Shown here: in pieces, positions 43,897-52,090 of the stretch
Numbering within the stretch: the stretch's first letter is position 1
Layout of the letters: every line of letters begins with the position of its first letter
Origin: Paenibacillus sp. V4I7
Lineage (GTDB): Bacteria; Bacillota; Bacilli; Paenibacillales; NBRC-103111
Reading direction: 5' to 3'
DNA: 64,000 bases
Assembly: GCF_030817275.1 (NCBI RefSeq)
Contig: NZ_JAUSZD010000002.1
Location: forward strand, 4,278,001-4,342,000
Made by a program: the position numbers and the translations under genes
The notes under the pieces: generated by a model
What the model saw: the letters and a program-made list of their open reading frames with translations, nothing else
The model's database searches: none
What the model was told of the DNA's origin: nothing

Positions 43897-45174
43897 TTAA
43901 TGAGCAAATTGCTCCTCTTCTGTGGAGCCGGCAAGCGCAGTAGTGGAAGAAGTTCCGCTCGTAATAACTTGGGAAACCTCATCGAAATAGCCCGTACCTA
44001 CTTCGCGCTGATGGCGCGTCGCTTCATAACCGCGAGATTCACTAGCGAATTCCGTTTGTTGGAACTGAGAGTAAGCCGCCATACCACGATCTCTATAATC
44101 GTGAGCGAGTTCAAACATGCTGTGATTCAAAGCATGGAAGCCTGCCAATGTCACGAACTGGAACTTATAACCCAGCTTGCCAAGCTCTTGTTGAAATTTC
44201 GCAATCGTAGGTTCATCTAATTTTTTCTTCCAGTTAAATGAAGGAGAGCAGTTATAGGCGAGCAATTTGCCTGGAAATTGCTCATGAATCGCTTCCGCAA
44301 AGCGTCTTGCTTCCTCCAGGTTTGGCTCCGAGGTTTCACACCAGACCATATCCGCATATGGTGCATATGCAAGACCGCGTGAGATCGCTTGATCCAAGCC
44401 TGCATGGACATAAAAGAATCCTTCGGGTGATCGTTCGCCAGTTAGAAACGGTCGATCATTTTCGTCAATGTCGCTCGTCAGGAGACTTGCTGCATTCGCA
44501 TCTGTTCGAGCGATTAGCACCGTCTCCACGCCCATCACATCGGCTGCCAGCCTTGCTGCGATAAGATTTTTTACGGCTTGCTGCGTTGGCAGCAGCACTT
44601 TGCCGCCTAAATGACCGCATTTCTTTTCGGAGGAGAGCTGATCCTCGAAATGGACAGCAGCGGCACCCGCTTCAATCATGCCCTTCATCAGCTCGAACAC
44701 ATTAAGTGGTCCTCCGAAGCCAGCTTCCGCGTCTGCCACAATGGGGAGATAGAAGTCAATGCTTCCCTTGCCTTCCGCATGCTGGATCTGATCGGCGCGC
44801 TGCAGCGCTTGGTTAATTCTTTTCACAACGCTAGGCACGCTGTTAGCTGGGTAAAGACTTTGATCGGGATACATATGACCGGATAAGTTCGCATCGGCGG
44901 CAACTTGCCAACCGCTTAAATAAATGGCTTTAAGTCCTGCTTTTGCTTGCTGCACAGCTTGATTTCCCGTTAGAGCGCCAAGTGCAGGTACAAAGTCCTC
45001 ATCGTTAACCCGCTCCCAGAATTTGCGAGCTCCCTGCTCAGCTAGTGTCTGTTCAATGATTACGGAGCCACGAAGGCGAAGCACATCCTCTACCGAATAA
45101 GGTCGAGACACCCCTTCGAATCGCTTGGAATTCCAGCTTGCTTGCAGTTGTTCACTTTGACTTTGTTTGCTCAT
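43897..45174 (-). CDS. aceA: Isocitrate lyase
   Basis: This enzyme cleaves isocitrate to succinate and glyoxylate, the first step of the glyoxylate shunt used for growth on acetate or fatty acids. The catalytic loop is present as [15 protein letters not shown] with its nucleophilic Cys. The metal- and substrate-binding motifs [27 protein letters not shown] and [14 protein letters not shown] are also clear. Its length of 425 residues is normal for the short bacterial form. The ATG at 45174 is chosen because AAAGGAG lies about 11 bases upstream; a GTG at 45186 overlaps that signal and is unlikely. It is directly preceded, 30 bases upstream, by a small zinc-ribbon gene on the same strand. Confidence 0.96.
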   Translation of the reverse strand: MSKQSQSEQLQASWNSKRFEGVSRPYSVEDVLRLRGSVIIEQTLAEQGARKFWERVNDEDFVPALGALTGNQAVQQAKAGLKAIYLSGWQVAADANLSGHMYPDQSLYPANSVPSVVKRINQALQRADQIQHAEGKGSIDFYLPIVADAEAGFGGPLNVFELMKGMIEAGAAAVHFEDQLSSEKKCGHLGGKVLLPTQQAVKNLIAARLAADVMGVETVLIARTDANAASLLTSDIDENDRPFLTGERSPEGFFYVHAGLDQAISRGLAYAPYADMVWCETSEPNLEEARRFAEAIHEQFPGKLLAYNCSPSFNWKKKLDEPTIAKFQQELGKLGYKFQFVTLAGFHALNHSMFELAHDYRDRGMAAYSQFQQTEFASESRGYEATRHQREVGTGYFDEVSQVITSGTSSTTALAGSTEEEQFAH

Positions 45175-45204
45175 GATCCTTTGCACTCCTTTGGGTTTTG
45201 TTTG

Positions 45205-45372
45205 TTAAAAGGATACGTCTAGAAATCCGCTGCCGCCGCAAATCGGACAAGTGTTGGGCCAGAGTACACGATCCTGACCAAAATGGATTGGCGACCCCTC
45301 TTTGTGAAAATACTCATCTGTACTTCTCATTTCCTCTAAATCTCCATTACCTTGGCATGTTGGACAATCCAT
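45205..45372 (-). CDS. Small zinc-ribbon protein with two DnaJ-type CxxCxGxG motifs (55 residues)
   Basis: A 55-codon gene has a strong GGAGG seven to eight bases before its ATG at 45372 and ends 30 bases before aceA. The peptide has CPTCQGNG near the N-terminus and CPICGGSG near the C-terminus. The two halves would bind one zinc, as in the DnaJ zinc finger, small YuiA-like proteins and the 53-residue anti-TRAP protein of B. subtilis. The 34 residues between are polar and acidic/aromatic (DEYFHKEGSP, FGQDRVLWPN). It is predicted to be cytosolic. It is the first gene of the glyoxylate-shunt operon, so it may regulate or assist that pathway, but its function is unknown. Its size puts it below common annotation cut-offs. 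Confidence 0.75.
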   Translation of the reverse strand: MDCPTCQGNGDLEEMRSTDEYFHKEGSPIHFGQDRVLWPNTCPICGGSGFLDVSF

Positions 45373-45390
45373 TGTTGTTTCCTCCTCTAA

Positions 45391-45430
45391 TGTATTAATA
45401 CAGTTTTGTTTTTGTTATATAATATATAAC
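45391..45430 (-). promoter_or_regulatory. Promoter region of the zinc-ribbon/aceA/aceB operon with two palindromes
   Basis: Two perfect palindromes lie upstream of the operon: TGTATTAATACA (45391-45402), between the promoter and the ribosome-binding site, and GTTATATA-A-TATATAAC (45414-45430). The second overlaps the -10 (TATATA) of a promoter whose -35 is TTGAAC, with a 17-base spacer. Both positions suit a repressor. The region is extremely AT-rich, so chance palindromes are possible. Confidence 0.5.
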
Positions 45431-45496
45431 ACATAACTATATAATGTTCAATACTGTTTTATAAAATTAATTACTTTTTTTAATATACTATAACAA

Positions 45497-45523
45497 TAAA
45501 AAACCTACCGAAAACTCGGTAGG
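45497..45523 (-). terminator. Terminator of the small gene at 45560
   Basis: A perfect 8-bp stem (CCTACCGA at 45504-45511 / TCGGTAGG at 45516-45523) with a 4-base loop is followed on the minus strand by TTTTTTATTG. It is 36 bases after the stop of the small gene. Confidence 0.85.
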
Positions 45524-45559
45524 CTTTACTTTCATTTTATAAGTTGCGCAGTCAGCCAA

Positions 45560-45757
45560 TTATCCCACTTCCACATCATTATCAAAGGCATAGTACAGTG
45601 TTAAAGACAATGGAGACAATGGATACAGAGCAGTTTCACCACATTCATCGTGTTCCTTATGAACTTCTTGTTTTGCAACAGACCGCTGAAAATCATAGGC
45701 GCGAAGGTTTGTGAATTTCCTTCTTTCAAACTCCATCGACGATGCTAAACTACTCAT
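45560..45757 (-). CDS. Small hypothetical protein (65 residues)
   Basis: The peptide starts MSSLASSMEFERRKFTNLRA and ends LTLYYAFDNDVEVG. It is mixed charged and hydrophobic, with one Cys, no signal peptide and no recognisable domain. GGGAG eight bases before the ATG at 45757 (second residue Ser) supports this start over upstream in-frame ATGs at 45787, 45778 and 45763. A good terminator follows, and an AT-rich region with palindromes like those of the ace operon lies upstream, so it may be co-regulated with it. I do not recognise the family. Confidence 0.6.
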   Translation of the reverse strand: MSSLASSMEFERRKFTNLRAYDFQRSVAKQEVHKEHDECGETALYPLSPLSLTLYYAFDNDVEVG

Positions 45758-45812
45758 AACCATCTCTCCCTTCAACATATGAACCATTGTACCAATACAG
45801 ATTGTGTTTATA

Positions 45813-45883
45813 AGTTATATTGTATAACTAAACAAAACAATTATGCAATAACAACTTTAAAATATTTTAATTGTTATATAACA
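45813..45883. promoter_or_regulatory. GTTATA/TATAAC palindromes upstream of the small hypothetical gene
   Basis: AGTTATA-TTG-TATAACT (45813-45829) and TGTTATATAACA (45872-45883) share half-sites GTTATA/TATAAC with the palindrome at 45414-45430 in the ace promoter. Spacing between half-sites differs (5, 3 and overlapping), so a single regulator for all is not certain. Confidence 0.4.
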
Positions 45884-46138
45884 TTATTTGTGACACACTC
45901 AAAAACAGCAATTAAAGTTAAACATAATAAATGATGTGGCAAGATTAGTGCTGTGTGACCCGAAAGATGGACACTCTGAAAAAGTGACCTTTTTGGGGAC
46001 TTTTAACGTTTATTATCATGAATAAGAAAGGTGGAGGATTACACGTGTGAATTAAACTACAACATTGGTAATCACGGTAGCCCAACGAAGTTGCTGAACG
46101 ACAATAACTCATTATATGCTATCGGTATCAATGGACAT
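45884..46138. other. Gene-free stretch with a possible IS3-family end remnant
   Basis: I find no supported gene here. Bases 45949-45974 (GTGTGACCCGAAAGATGGACAC) resemble the terminal repeats of IS3/IS150-group elements, which often read CACCCCAAAAGTTGGACA. They are followed, as in such elements, by a ribosome-binding-like AAGGTGGAGGA (46026-46037), but no transposase frame continues. No matching opposite end was found. This is at most a decayed fragment. Confidence 0.25.
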
Positions 46139-46170
46139 TAAAAAAAGATGACCCCGAGGAGCCATCTTTT
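46139..46170 (-). terminator. Terminator of the intact PhyH gene
   Basis: The stem AAAAGATG/CATCTTTT (arms 46143-46150 and 46163-46170) with a GC-rich 12-base loop is followed on the minus strand by seven T. It lies 80 bases after the PhyH stop. Confidence 0.78.
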
Positions 46171-46249
46171 AACCGCTTAATTTAGAGTCATTCTTTTAAG
46201 TGTCCAAGAATAGGGTCACAATTCATAGAACTTGCCCCATCATTCTTTG

Positions 46250-47065
46250 TTACTTCTTATAAACAATCGGAAAATCGTCTCCGGTCAAAAGTTCGCCTGG
46301 TTGAACATGAACATGCTTATTCATGGGATGATTGCCTACAGGCTCATAACGAATATGTCCCGGCATATAATGGACTGCAATGGCACGCCTTTTCATCTGC
46401 GATTGATTCGGCAGTGAGCCGTGCCATGTCATGCAGTGATGATAGCCAACCTGACCCTTCTTGATCTCGAACGGAACCGGCTTAATCTCCACACCTTCAG
46501 GCAGCAGTTCAGGACGCTTATGCTTCGGCATATGGTCAGCCCCGTGAAGCAAATGCCGCTGGTGATCTCCCCATTGATGACTGCCGGGTACCATCCACAT
46601 GCAGCCGTTCTCAACAACAGCATCGTCCAGCGCCACCCATGCGCTTATTAGCTCTGCAGGCTTGATGATCGGCCACAGCGGATGGTCCTGATGCCACTTC
46701 GTAGGTCCGCCTGTGACTGGCGGCTTGTATTGAATTTGATCGTGCCATATGCGCAGTGTGTCCGTACCGGCGAGCCGTGCAACATCCTCGCATAACGCGA
46801 GGTTAGCTGCATGCTGCAAGTAGACATCGCTGGCCATCCAGATGTTAACAACCTGAACAATTGTTTCACTGGCTTCCATGCTCATGCCATATTCACTGCT
46901 CTCTGAAGCCAAGTTGCGATTCAGTACCGGTTTCTTAACGGTCTTCCCTTCCAATACAAGATCCAGCTCACGACGCAGAATCTCAACTTCCTCGTCATTC
47001 AGCACAACATCGCCCTTAACAAAACCGTCACGTTCAAACAACTGTACCTGCTCCGCTGTCAGCAT
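46250..47065 (-). CDS. Phytanoyl-CoA dioxygenase (PhyH) family protein, intact
   Basis: The 271-residue Fe(II)/2-oxoglutarate-dependent dioxygenase has the iron ligands in KWHQDHPLW (His125, Asp127) and HHCMTWHGS (His215). The 2-oxoglutarate-binding Arg follows in KRRAIAVHY (about 226). The flanking VENGCMWMVPGSHQWG loop is typical of the family. It is predicted to be cytosolic and to hydroxylate a small metabolite; the substrate cannot be read from sequence. The gene is divergent from an AraC-family regulator 179 bases away, a common arrangement for catabolic PhyH genes, so that regulator probably controls it. It is a distant paralogue of the broken gene at 6221-6953. Confidence 0.9.
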   Translation of the reverse strand: MLTAEQVQLFERDGFVKGDVVLNDEEVEILRRELDLVLEGKTVKKPVLNRNLASESSEYGMSMEASETIVQVVNIWMASDVYLQHAANLALCEDVARLAGTDTLRIWHDQIQYKPPVTGGPTKWHQDHPLWPIIKPAELISAWVALDDAVVENGCMWMVPGSHQWGDHQRHLLHGADHMPKHKRPELLPEGVEIKPVPFEIKKGQVGYHHCMTWHGSLPNQSQMKRRAIAVHYMPGHIRYEPVGNHPMNKHVHVQPGELLTGDDFPIVYKK

Positions 47066-47244
47066 GCCTAATCCCCCGTCCGCTCATTGTCGTAGCCGAT
47101 GTTTCGGCTTACAAGATCAAGTGTATCAGCATACGGTTCACTAGTCGTTGCCGTAAAGATTAGAACTAGTTGCACTTTTCAAAGGTTTTTGGCCATGAGC
47201 AGCGAAGTAGCTTAGAATAACAAATCGACGAAGGAGCAAGCCAG

Positions 47245-48150
47245 ATGGAACCTACACACCCGCTCGGGCCGATAGCCTTATTACTCCCTACAGTGAACTA
47301 TGCAAATGTGGAGAGAGAAGTTTCGGCAGGCTTCGTTTTTGGCCCCCGTACGATCCCTGATTGCCAACTTGTTTACGTTGTATCTGGTCGAATGGATTTG
47401 TGGATAGGCGCCAATATGTACTCGCTGCTTCCCGGCGAATGTGCTTATTATGGATCGGGAACGCCGCATATGTTATCCGTGCATCCGAGCAGAGCAGCAA
47501 CGTTCATCAGCCTGCACTTCGATTGGCAACGAGTGTCTCCAGAGCCTGTTCACCCTGGCGCTAAGCTGGAACGCTTTGCAGGCGGACCGCCATTTGACTC
47601 GCCTCTGCCGTTCACGATTGAAGTTGAGGGTTATGGCAGCGTCAGCATTCCAGAGCATTTCAGGCTAGTCACGGGAGAACGGTTGCTGTATCAGATTGTT
47701 CAGGAATACAAAGAACAGGAGCCCGGCTATTCGCTCGTTTTAAGAAGTCTTCTGATGCAAGTATTAGCTGAAATTGTTCGCCAAGAATTAGAAATTTCAG
47801 CGCTTGATAGCTCGAAGCGAAGCATGATTGGACCGGCGCTGCAGATGATCAGTGAGCATCCACAACATCCGTGGAGCTTATCAGAGCTAGCCCAGCAGTG
47901 CGGTTATCACCATGCCTATTTTGCCCAATTATTTAAGGAAGTGATGGGCGTCTCGCCGAAACCCTACATGATTCGTAAACGGATCCAATTAGCGAAGAAG
48001 CTTCTGCTAGAGGAAGAAAAAGTAGAGGTTGTTGCCAGCAAACTCGGCTACGCTTCCGTCCATTACTTCAGTCGGCACTTCAAATCAATTACCGGCATGT
48101 CTCCGTCTTCTTTTCGACTTTACGGTGGCGAGAGAGGCCCTTTGGCTTAA
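47245..48150 (+). CDS. AraC-family transcriptional regulator
   Basis: This 301-residue regulator has an N-terminal cupin-like domain (CQLVYVVSGRMDLWIG, LLPGECAYYGSGTPHML, FISLHFDW). Its C-terminal double helix-turn-helix includes WSLSELAQQCGYHHAYFAQLFKE, LAKKLLLEEEKVEVVASKLG and YASVHYFSRHFKSITGMSPS. AAGGAGC eight bases before the ATG fits. It is divergently arranged with the PhyH dioxygenase, which it probably activates in response to a small ligand. The gene ends in a hairpin that overlaps its stop region. Confidence 0.93.
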   Translation: MEPTHPLGPIALLLPTVNYANVEREVSAGFVFGPRTIPDCQLVYVVSGRMDLWIGANMYSLLPGECAYYGSGTPHMLSVHPSRAATFISLHFDWQRVSPEPVHPGAKLERFAGGPPFDSPLPFTIEVEGYGSVSIPEHFRLVTGERLLYQIVQEYKEQEPGYSLVLRSLLMQVLAEIVRQELEISALDSSKRSMIGPALQMISEHPQHPWSLSELAQQCGYHHAYFAQLFKEVMGVSPKPYMIRKRIQLAKKLLLEEEKVEVVASKLGYASVHYFSRHFKSITGMSPSSFRLYGGERGPLA

Positions 48151-48169
48151 TAGCCTCTCCTCGCCTTTT
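48127..48169 (+). terminator. Terminator overlapping the end of the AraC gene
   Basis: GGCGAG-A-GAGGC (48127-48138) pairs with GCCTC-TC-CTCGCC (48153-48165), followed by TTTT. The left arm lies within the last codons of the AraC gene. Confidence 0.6.
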
Positions 48170-48193
48170 GATCCCAATAGAACGATTGTTATG

Positions 48194-50269
48194 TTACTTT
48201 CTCACTAACTCAAAATCATCGAATGCTGCCCAGTTATTGCCGTTGGCGTCATGCCATATGCCAATCTCAACTTGGCCGTTTGTCACCGGGATGTTGTCTA
48301 TCGTATATTTCGTATAATTCGGTATTGGACTCGTTCCAATAACGGCATCAATTTCAGCGGCACCGTAGTTTTTAGCGTATAGCTGTAACGCATTTTGTCC
48401 TCCGCTGGAGCGTACCCATACGCTAGCCGAATAGAGTCCGTTTGGCACTGTCTTCAGTTGGGCCGTTATTTGTTGGTAATTAGTCGACGCCCAATGGGTC
48501 AGTTTATAGCTTCCACTCCGTGGTAAATCCGTGTCCACTTTCTGCGCAAGCGCTCCATTGTGCCATTCCGTCCATCCTGTCAAATCTCCTGTTTCAAACC
48601 CGGGGTTTGTTAAGAGATTTGCAGGCTGTCCGAAGCTTCTTTTCGCCTTTTGGTCCAAATACAAGGATTGCGGCACCAAATCCAATCCTGTACCGATACC
48701 CTCTACCAGATCCTGTGGCGCGGAGCCATCCGAGGCTGGTACTGTATATGTCACACCGTTCGCTGCTCCCCTGGTTCCTATGACATAGCCCTGACCAAAT
48801 TGCTTTGATTTCACAATGGACGATTGACCAGCGGCATAGGCAATACCGTTCGTATTCCAGATTACCGATTGGGTTGTTGTCCATCCATGCTCTATCGTTC
48901 CATACGGTCTATACACAGCTTCGATAAAGTCTCCGTTCATTGTCATGTTATCAAATAAGTTCGCCATACTTAAATGCATGTGAAAATCCGAGGCGAGACG
49001 GGGAAAGTTCGATGTGCTGTTGTGGATGACGTTTCCGCTCGTCCACAAGTATTGGAAAGTGAAGTTATGCCTTCCGTTCGTCGCTGTAGCATGTTGCACC
49101 AGGTTATCCGATCCCTGCATGATGTACATATACCCATTTCCGCCTTCGCCTTTATACTGCGGCTTCTGCAAATGTGTATTTTGGACGGTGACCGTTCTGG
49201 ATTGAAAGAGTGAAATACCATGGGATAACAAATGATAATCCCCGCTATTCGAACTAGGCTTGTAGCTATTTACGTTATCTACCCAACTATTTTTGGCATT
49301 TGCGAACGTAATCGCCTTAGAAGCATGCACATCGTAAGCACCTGTGCCTGTTACATTAAAGTCCAAATCTCCCCAGCCTGTTCCCGTATGCTGCTTCATG
49401 CCGATGGACAAATCTTCGATTCCTGCCTCTGCAACGGCTTCGCCTACCTTATATACGCGTGCATTATCCCTTGTTTTCAACGTATATCGAATAGGAATAT
49501 CGAGAGTAAGCCTATTGGCAGAAGCATCAATACCTGTAATCTTCCTGTAGAACGTCGGCCCCTTCAAAGATGCATCCCATTTGCCGGTCATACCGTGATC
49601 CGCAATGAAAGCATCCGTAGCATCGGAGTGCACGATGATAAATTCGTTGATGCTATACCCGCTGACACTATTAACGGGAATTGTCATCGCCTGCGGCTGC
49701 ACATCACTTCGGATGGAAGTAGGGGTATTCGTTGGCGTAAACCAATCCGCCGACGTTACAGGCGAGATACGAATGACTGCTTTATTCCGCATACTCGTAG
49801 AATCATTGTAAATGAACGTTGATGTTTTACCTGAGCCCCGGAGCACGACATTGTCTTTATTAATCCAGAGGGCACTTGCGGCTGTTCCTTGCGGCTTAAC
49901 ACGATAAGTTCCCGCAGGTAAATAAACGATACCGCCTCCAGCAGCACCTGCCGCATTAATCGCATTCTGAATGGCATTGGTAGAATCGTTGGTTCCGCTT
50001 GAATCTGCCCCATATTGAGTTACAACGTTATAGGTGGCGCCTGGCGGAGTGGACGGGATGCTTTTCTCACCTCTCCAATAGCCCGCATACGAAAAGTCAT
50101 GAAGAAATCGGCCTTGCACATCTTTAAACCCAGGGTTCCATTCAGATGGATATAACGAGCTTCTCCAAGGTGTCCCTGCATTTGCCGATTCAATAGGCAC
50201 AACAAAAGACAGAACTAACATAAACATCCATACTACTGCTAACAACTTCCAAGCGAGCTTCTTTTTCAT
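48194..50269 (-). CDS. Secreted right-handed beta-helix protein (pectate-lyase superfamily) with C-terminal carbohydrate-binding module
   Basis: The ~691-residue protein has a signal peptide (WKLLAVVWMFMLVLSFVVP ... ANA). Next comes the start of a pectate_lyase_3-type beta-helix (YNVVTQYGADSSGTNDSTNA, GGIVYLPAGTYRV, VVLRGSGKTSTFIY), many rungs (HGISLFQSRTVTVQNTHLQ, NLVQHATATNGRHNF), and a C-terminal jelly-roll module (LLTNPGFETGDLTGWTEWHN ... WAAFDDFELVRK) of the CBM4/9/16 type. It is extracellular and probably acts on pectin-like or uronic-acid polysaccharides. No catalytic residues can be assigned with confidence. GGAGG eight bases before the ATG at 50269 sets the start. A perfect cre match lies about 100 bases upstream, so CcpA repression by glucose is likely. 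Confidence 0.88.
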   Translation of the reverse strand: MKKKLAWKLLAVVWMFMLVLSFVVPIESANAGTPWRSSLYPSEWNPGFKDVQGRFLHDFSYAGYWRGEKSIPSTPPGATYNVVTQYGADSSGTNDSTNAIQNAINAAGAAGGGIVYLPAGTYRVKPQGTAASALWINKDNVVLRGSGKTSTFIYNDSTSMRNKAVIRISPVTSADWFTPTNTPTSIRSDVQPQAMTIPVNSVSGYSINEFIIVHSDATDAFIADHGMTGKWDASLKGPTFYRKITGIDASANRLTLDIPIRYTLKTRDNARVYKVGEAVAEAGIEDLSIGMKQHTGTGWGDLDFNVTGTGAYDVHASKAITFANAKNSWVDNVNSYKPSSNSGDYHLLSHGISLFQSRTVTVQNTHLQKPQYKGEGGNGYMYIMQGSDNLVQHATATNGRHNFTFQYLWTSGNVIHNSTSNFPRLASDFHMHLSMANLFDNMTMNGDFIEAVYRPYGTIEHGWTTTQSVIWNTNGIAYAAGQSSIVKSKQFGQGYVIGTRGAANGVTYTVPASDGSAPQDLVEGIGTGLDLVPQSLYLDQKAKRSFGQPANLLTNPGFETGDLTGWTEWHNGALAQKVDTDLPRSGSYKLTHWASTNYQQITAQLKTVPNGLYSASVWVRSSGGQNALQLYAKNYGAAEIDAVIGTSPIPNYTKYTIDNIPVTNGQVEIGIWHDANGNNWAAFDDFELVRK

Positions 50270-50366
50270 CAAATGAGCCTCCATTTTTCGATTTTTTCAA
50301 GCTCTTATGTCCATTTCTGGCTGTCCGAACGGTTTGATCACCCCCTTAATAAATCAATCAATATAA

Positions 50367-50380
50367 TGTAAGCGTTTACT
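50367..50380. promoter_or_regulatory. cre-like site (CcpA) upstream of the beta-helix gene
   Basis: TGTAAGCGTTTACT matches all 14 positions of the degenerate cre consensus TGWAARCGYTWNCW. It lies about 100 bases before the beta-helix gene, close to a TATA-like sequence on the minus strand, consistent with catabolite repression. Confidence 0.72.
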
Positions 50381-50386
50381 GACGGT

Positions 50387-50420
50387 CATAAGAAAGAGTC
50401 CCCTCTCTCTTACGGGGACT
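50387..50420 (-). terminator. Terminator of the binding-protein gene at 50432
   Basis: The stem AGTCCCC/GGGGACT (50397-50403 / 50414-50420) with a 10-base loop is followed on the minus strand by the T-rich CTTTCTTATG. It starts 12 bases after the stop. Confidence 0.72.
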
Positions 50421-50431
50421 TATAATTGGTC

Positions 50432-52054
50432 TTAACGCTTATAGTATCTATCTAAAGCTGACTTCTGGATCTGAATGGCACGATCAATTTTGGATGCTTT
50501 AATTTTACTCACATAGGTGTCAAAGGTGTCCAAAGGCTCCACGCCAAGTATGATTTTTAACGACATCTCGTCGACAAGCGTCATAACATCGATCATGATG
50601 GAGGAGAGCTCTGCGCTTTCTAGCTCTGTCTTCGGCATTTGCGGGAGTATATGACTGTCAACATCGGTATTTGCCCAAACTTGAATGGCCTCCCTTTGCT
50701 GAGGCAATGTGTAATATTGCTCCATATAACGAACGTCCTGGACGAAAGGACCGAAGTAACTAGCCCGGTTATACATCGAAAGGGCTTGAGATGGCGCGAG
50801 TTTATAAGGATTTTTCAAAATTAAATCCGTATATCTCGGATATCCGCCTTCCAGGTTATAACTAATTCCCTCAATCCCGAAATTGAAAAGCATATGCCCT
50901 TCATCGCTATATCCGTAATCCAGCAGCTTCGCAGCTGCTTCAGCATTCTTACTTTTGCTTGAAATGGCAACCCCGCCTGTCCCCACATACGCATAGCTCC
51001 GCTGCCCGAACTTAGGCTTATCGCCTTTTATCAACACCGGATAAGGTGCATGCCCTAACAATGCAGCCTTTTCTTTGTCCTGAACGATGGGCTGCCATTT
51101 GCCAATACCTGCGCCAGCATTCCATATCGTTGCCCCGCTTCTTCCTGAAATCATATTGGCATCCAACGTTTTGGTATCCACTGTAGCGATATTTTTGTCA
51201 ATCAACCCTTCTGCATACCATTTGCGAAAAGTAGCGAGAAACTGTTTATAGCCCTCTTCCATCGGCCCATACTTCACTTGGCCGTTTTCCAAGTAGAACC
51301 CTTTCTTGATCCCATAGGCACCCACGAAAGCACCGCCTTCAATGCCGAATAACGGATTGGGAACACCTAAGAAGGTCAAGGGAGCAGCGACTCCCTTCTT
51401 CTCTTTAAACGCTTTTAAAACGGTATACCACTCATCAATTGTAGTCGGCGTCTGGAGACCAAGCTCTTGAAGCCAATCCTGACGGATGATAGGCCCCTGA
51501 TAGGTTCGAAGCAATTCATCGCCCCGAATGAATGGAAACACATAATAACTACCGTTGTCCGTTTTGACCTGTTTGTCTATTTCCGGGTGCTCACTTAAGT
51601 ATTTTTTTAGATTCGGCGCATGTTTGTCTATGAGATCATTCAATTTCAAAATATAACCGTCATTGATCGCCTTCTCCGGTCCTCCAGGATGGTTATCCCA
51701 TTCATATTCCATCATATCGGGCAAATCGCCTGACGCTAATAAGACATTCATCGCTTCTTTCGCTTGATTCGATGGCGGTTGAATGAAAGTCAGCCGTACC
51801 CCTGTCCGCTTCTGCCATTCTTGGAAGAACGGTATGTCCTGAATGTTCGGCTTTACACTCGCAGCGTTGCCGTTAAGTTCAGACCAATAGGATAGTGCCT
51901 TCTTGCCTTGGTCAGGTTGTCCTACCTTGGTAGTAGCTTTATTCGGCTCCTCTGCAGACTTTGCGGAGTTATTTCCAGAAGTACAAGCCGATAACAACAG
52001 GGTAATTACCCACATGAACAATAGGATTGAGGTACTTATACGTCTTTTACTCAT
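50432..52054 (-). CDS. LplA-type substrate-binding lipoprotein, paralogue of the one at 56507
   Basis: The ~540-residue lipoprotein (FMWVITLLLSAC lipobox) has LplA-type motifs: LLASGDLPDMMEYEWDNHPGGPEKA, GYILKLNDLIDKHAPNLKKYL, GSYYVFPFIRGDELL, and the C-terminal DRAIQIQKSALDRYYKR. It is strikingly similar along its whole length to the binding protein at 56507-58129. The two sit at opposite ends of one importer operon, so they probably share the permeases but differ in ligand or expression. GGAGG eight bases before the ATG at 52054 fixes the start. It ends with a terminator, making it the last gene of the unit. Confidence 0.92.
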   Translation of the reverse strand: MSKRRISTSILLFMWVITLLLSACTSGNNSAKSAEEPNKATTKVGQPDQGKKALSYWSELNGNAASVKPNIQDIPFFQEWQKRTGVRLTFIQPPSNQAKEAMNVLLASGDLPDMMEYEWDNHPGGPEKAINDGYILKLNDLIDKHAPNLKKYLSEHPEIDKQVKTDNGSYYVFPFIRGDELLRTYQGPIIRQDWLQELGLQTPTTIDEWYTVLKAFKEKKGVAAPLTFLGVPNPLFGIEGGAFVGAYGIKKGFYLENGQVKYGPMEEGYKQFLATFRKWYAEGLIDKNIATVDTKTLDANMISGRSGATIWNAGAGIGKWQPIVQDKEKAALLGHAPYPVLIKGDKPKFGQRSYAYVGTGGVAISSKSKNAEAAAKLLDYGYSDEGHMLFNFGIEGISYNLEGGYPRYTDLILKNPYKLAPSQALSMYNRASYFGPFVQDVRYMEQYYTLPQQREAIQVWANTDVDSHILPQMPKTELESAELSSIMIDVMTLVDEMSLKIILGVEPLDTFDTYVSKIKASKIDRAIQIQKSALDRYYKR

Positions 52055-52090
52055 CTGGTTACCCTCCATTGCCTTAATACCTAGCGTGAA

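Noticed and set aside
45198..45398. 66-codon open frame on the + strand
   Set aside because: It is the antisense shadow of the zinc-ribbon gene, which has the better ribosome-binding site and a meaningful motif pattern.
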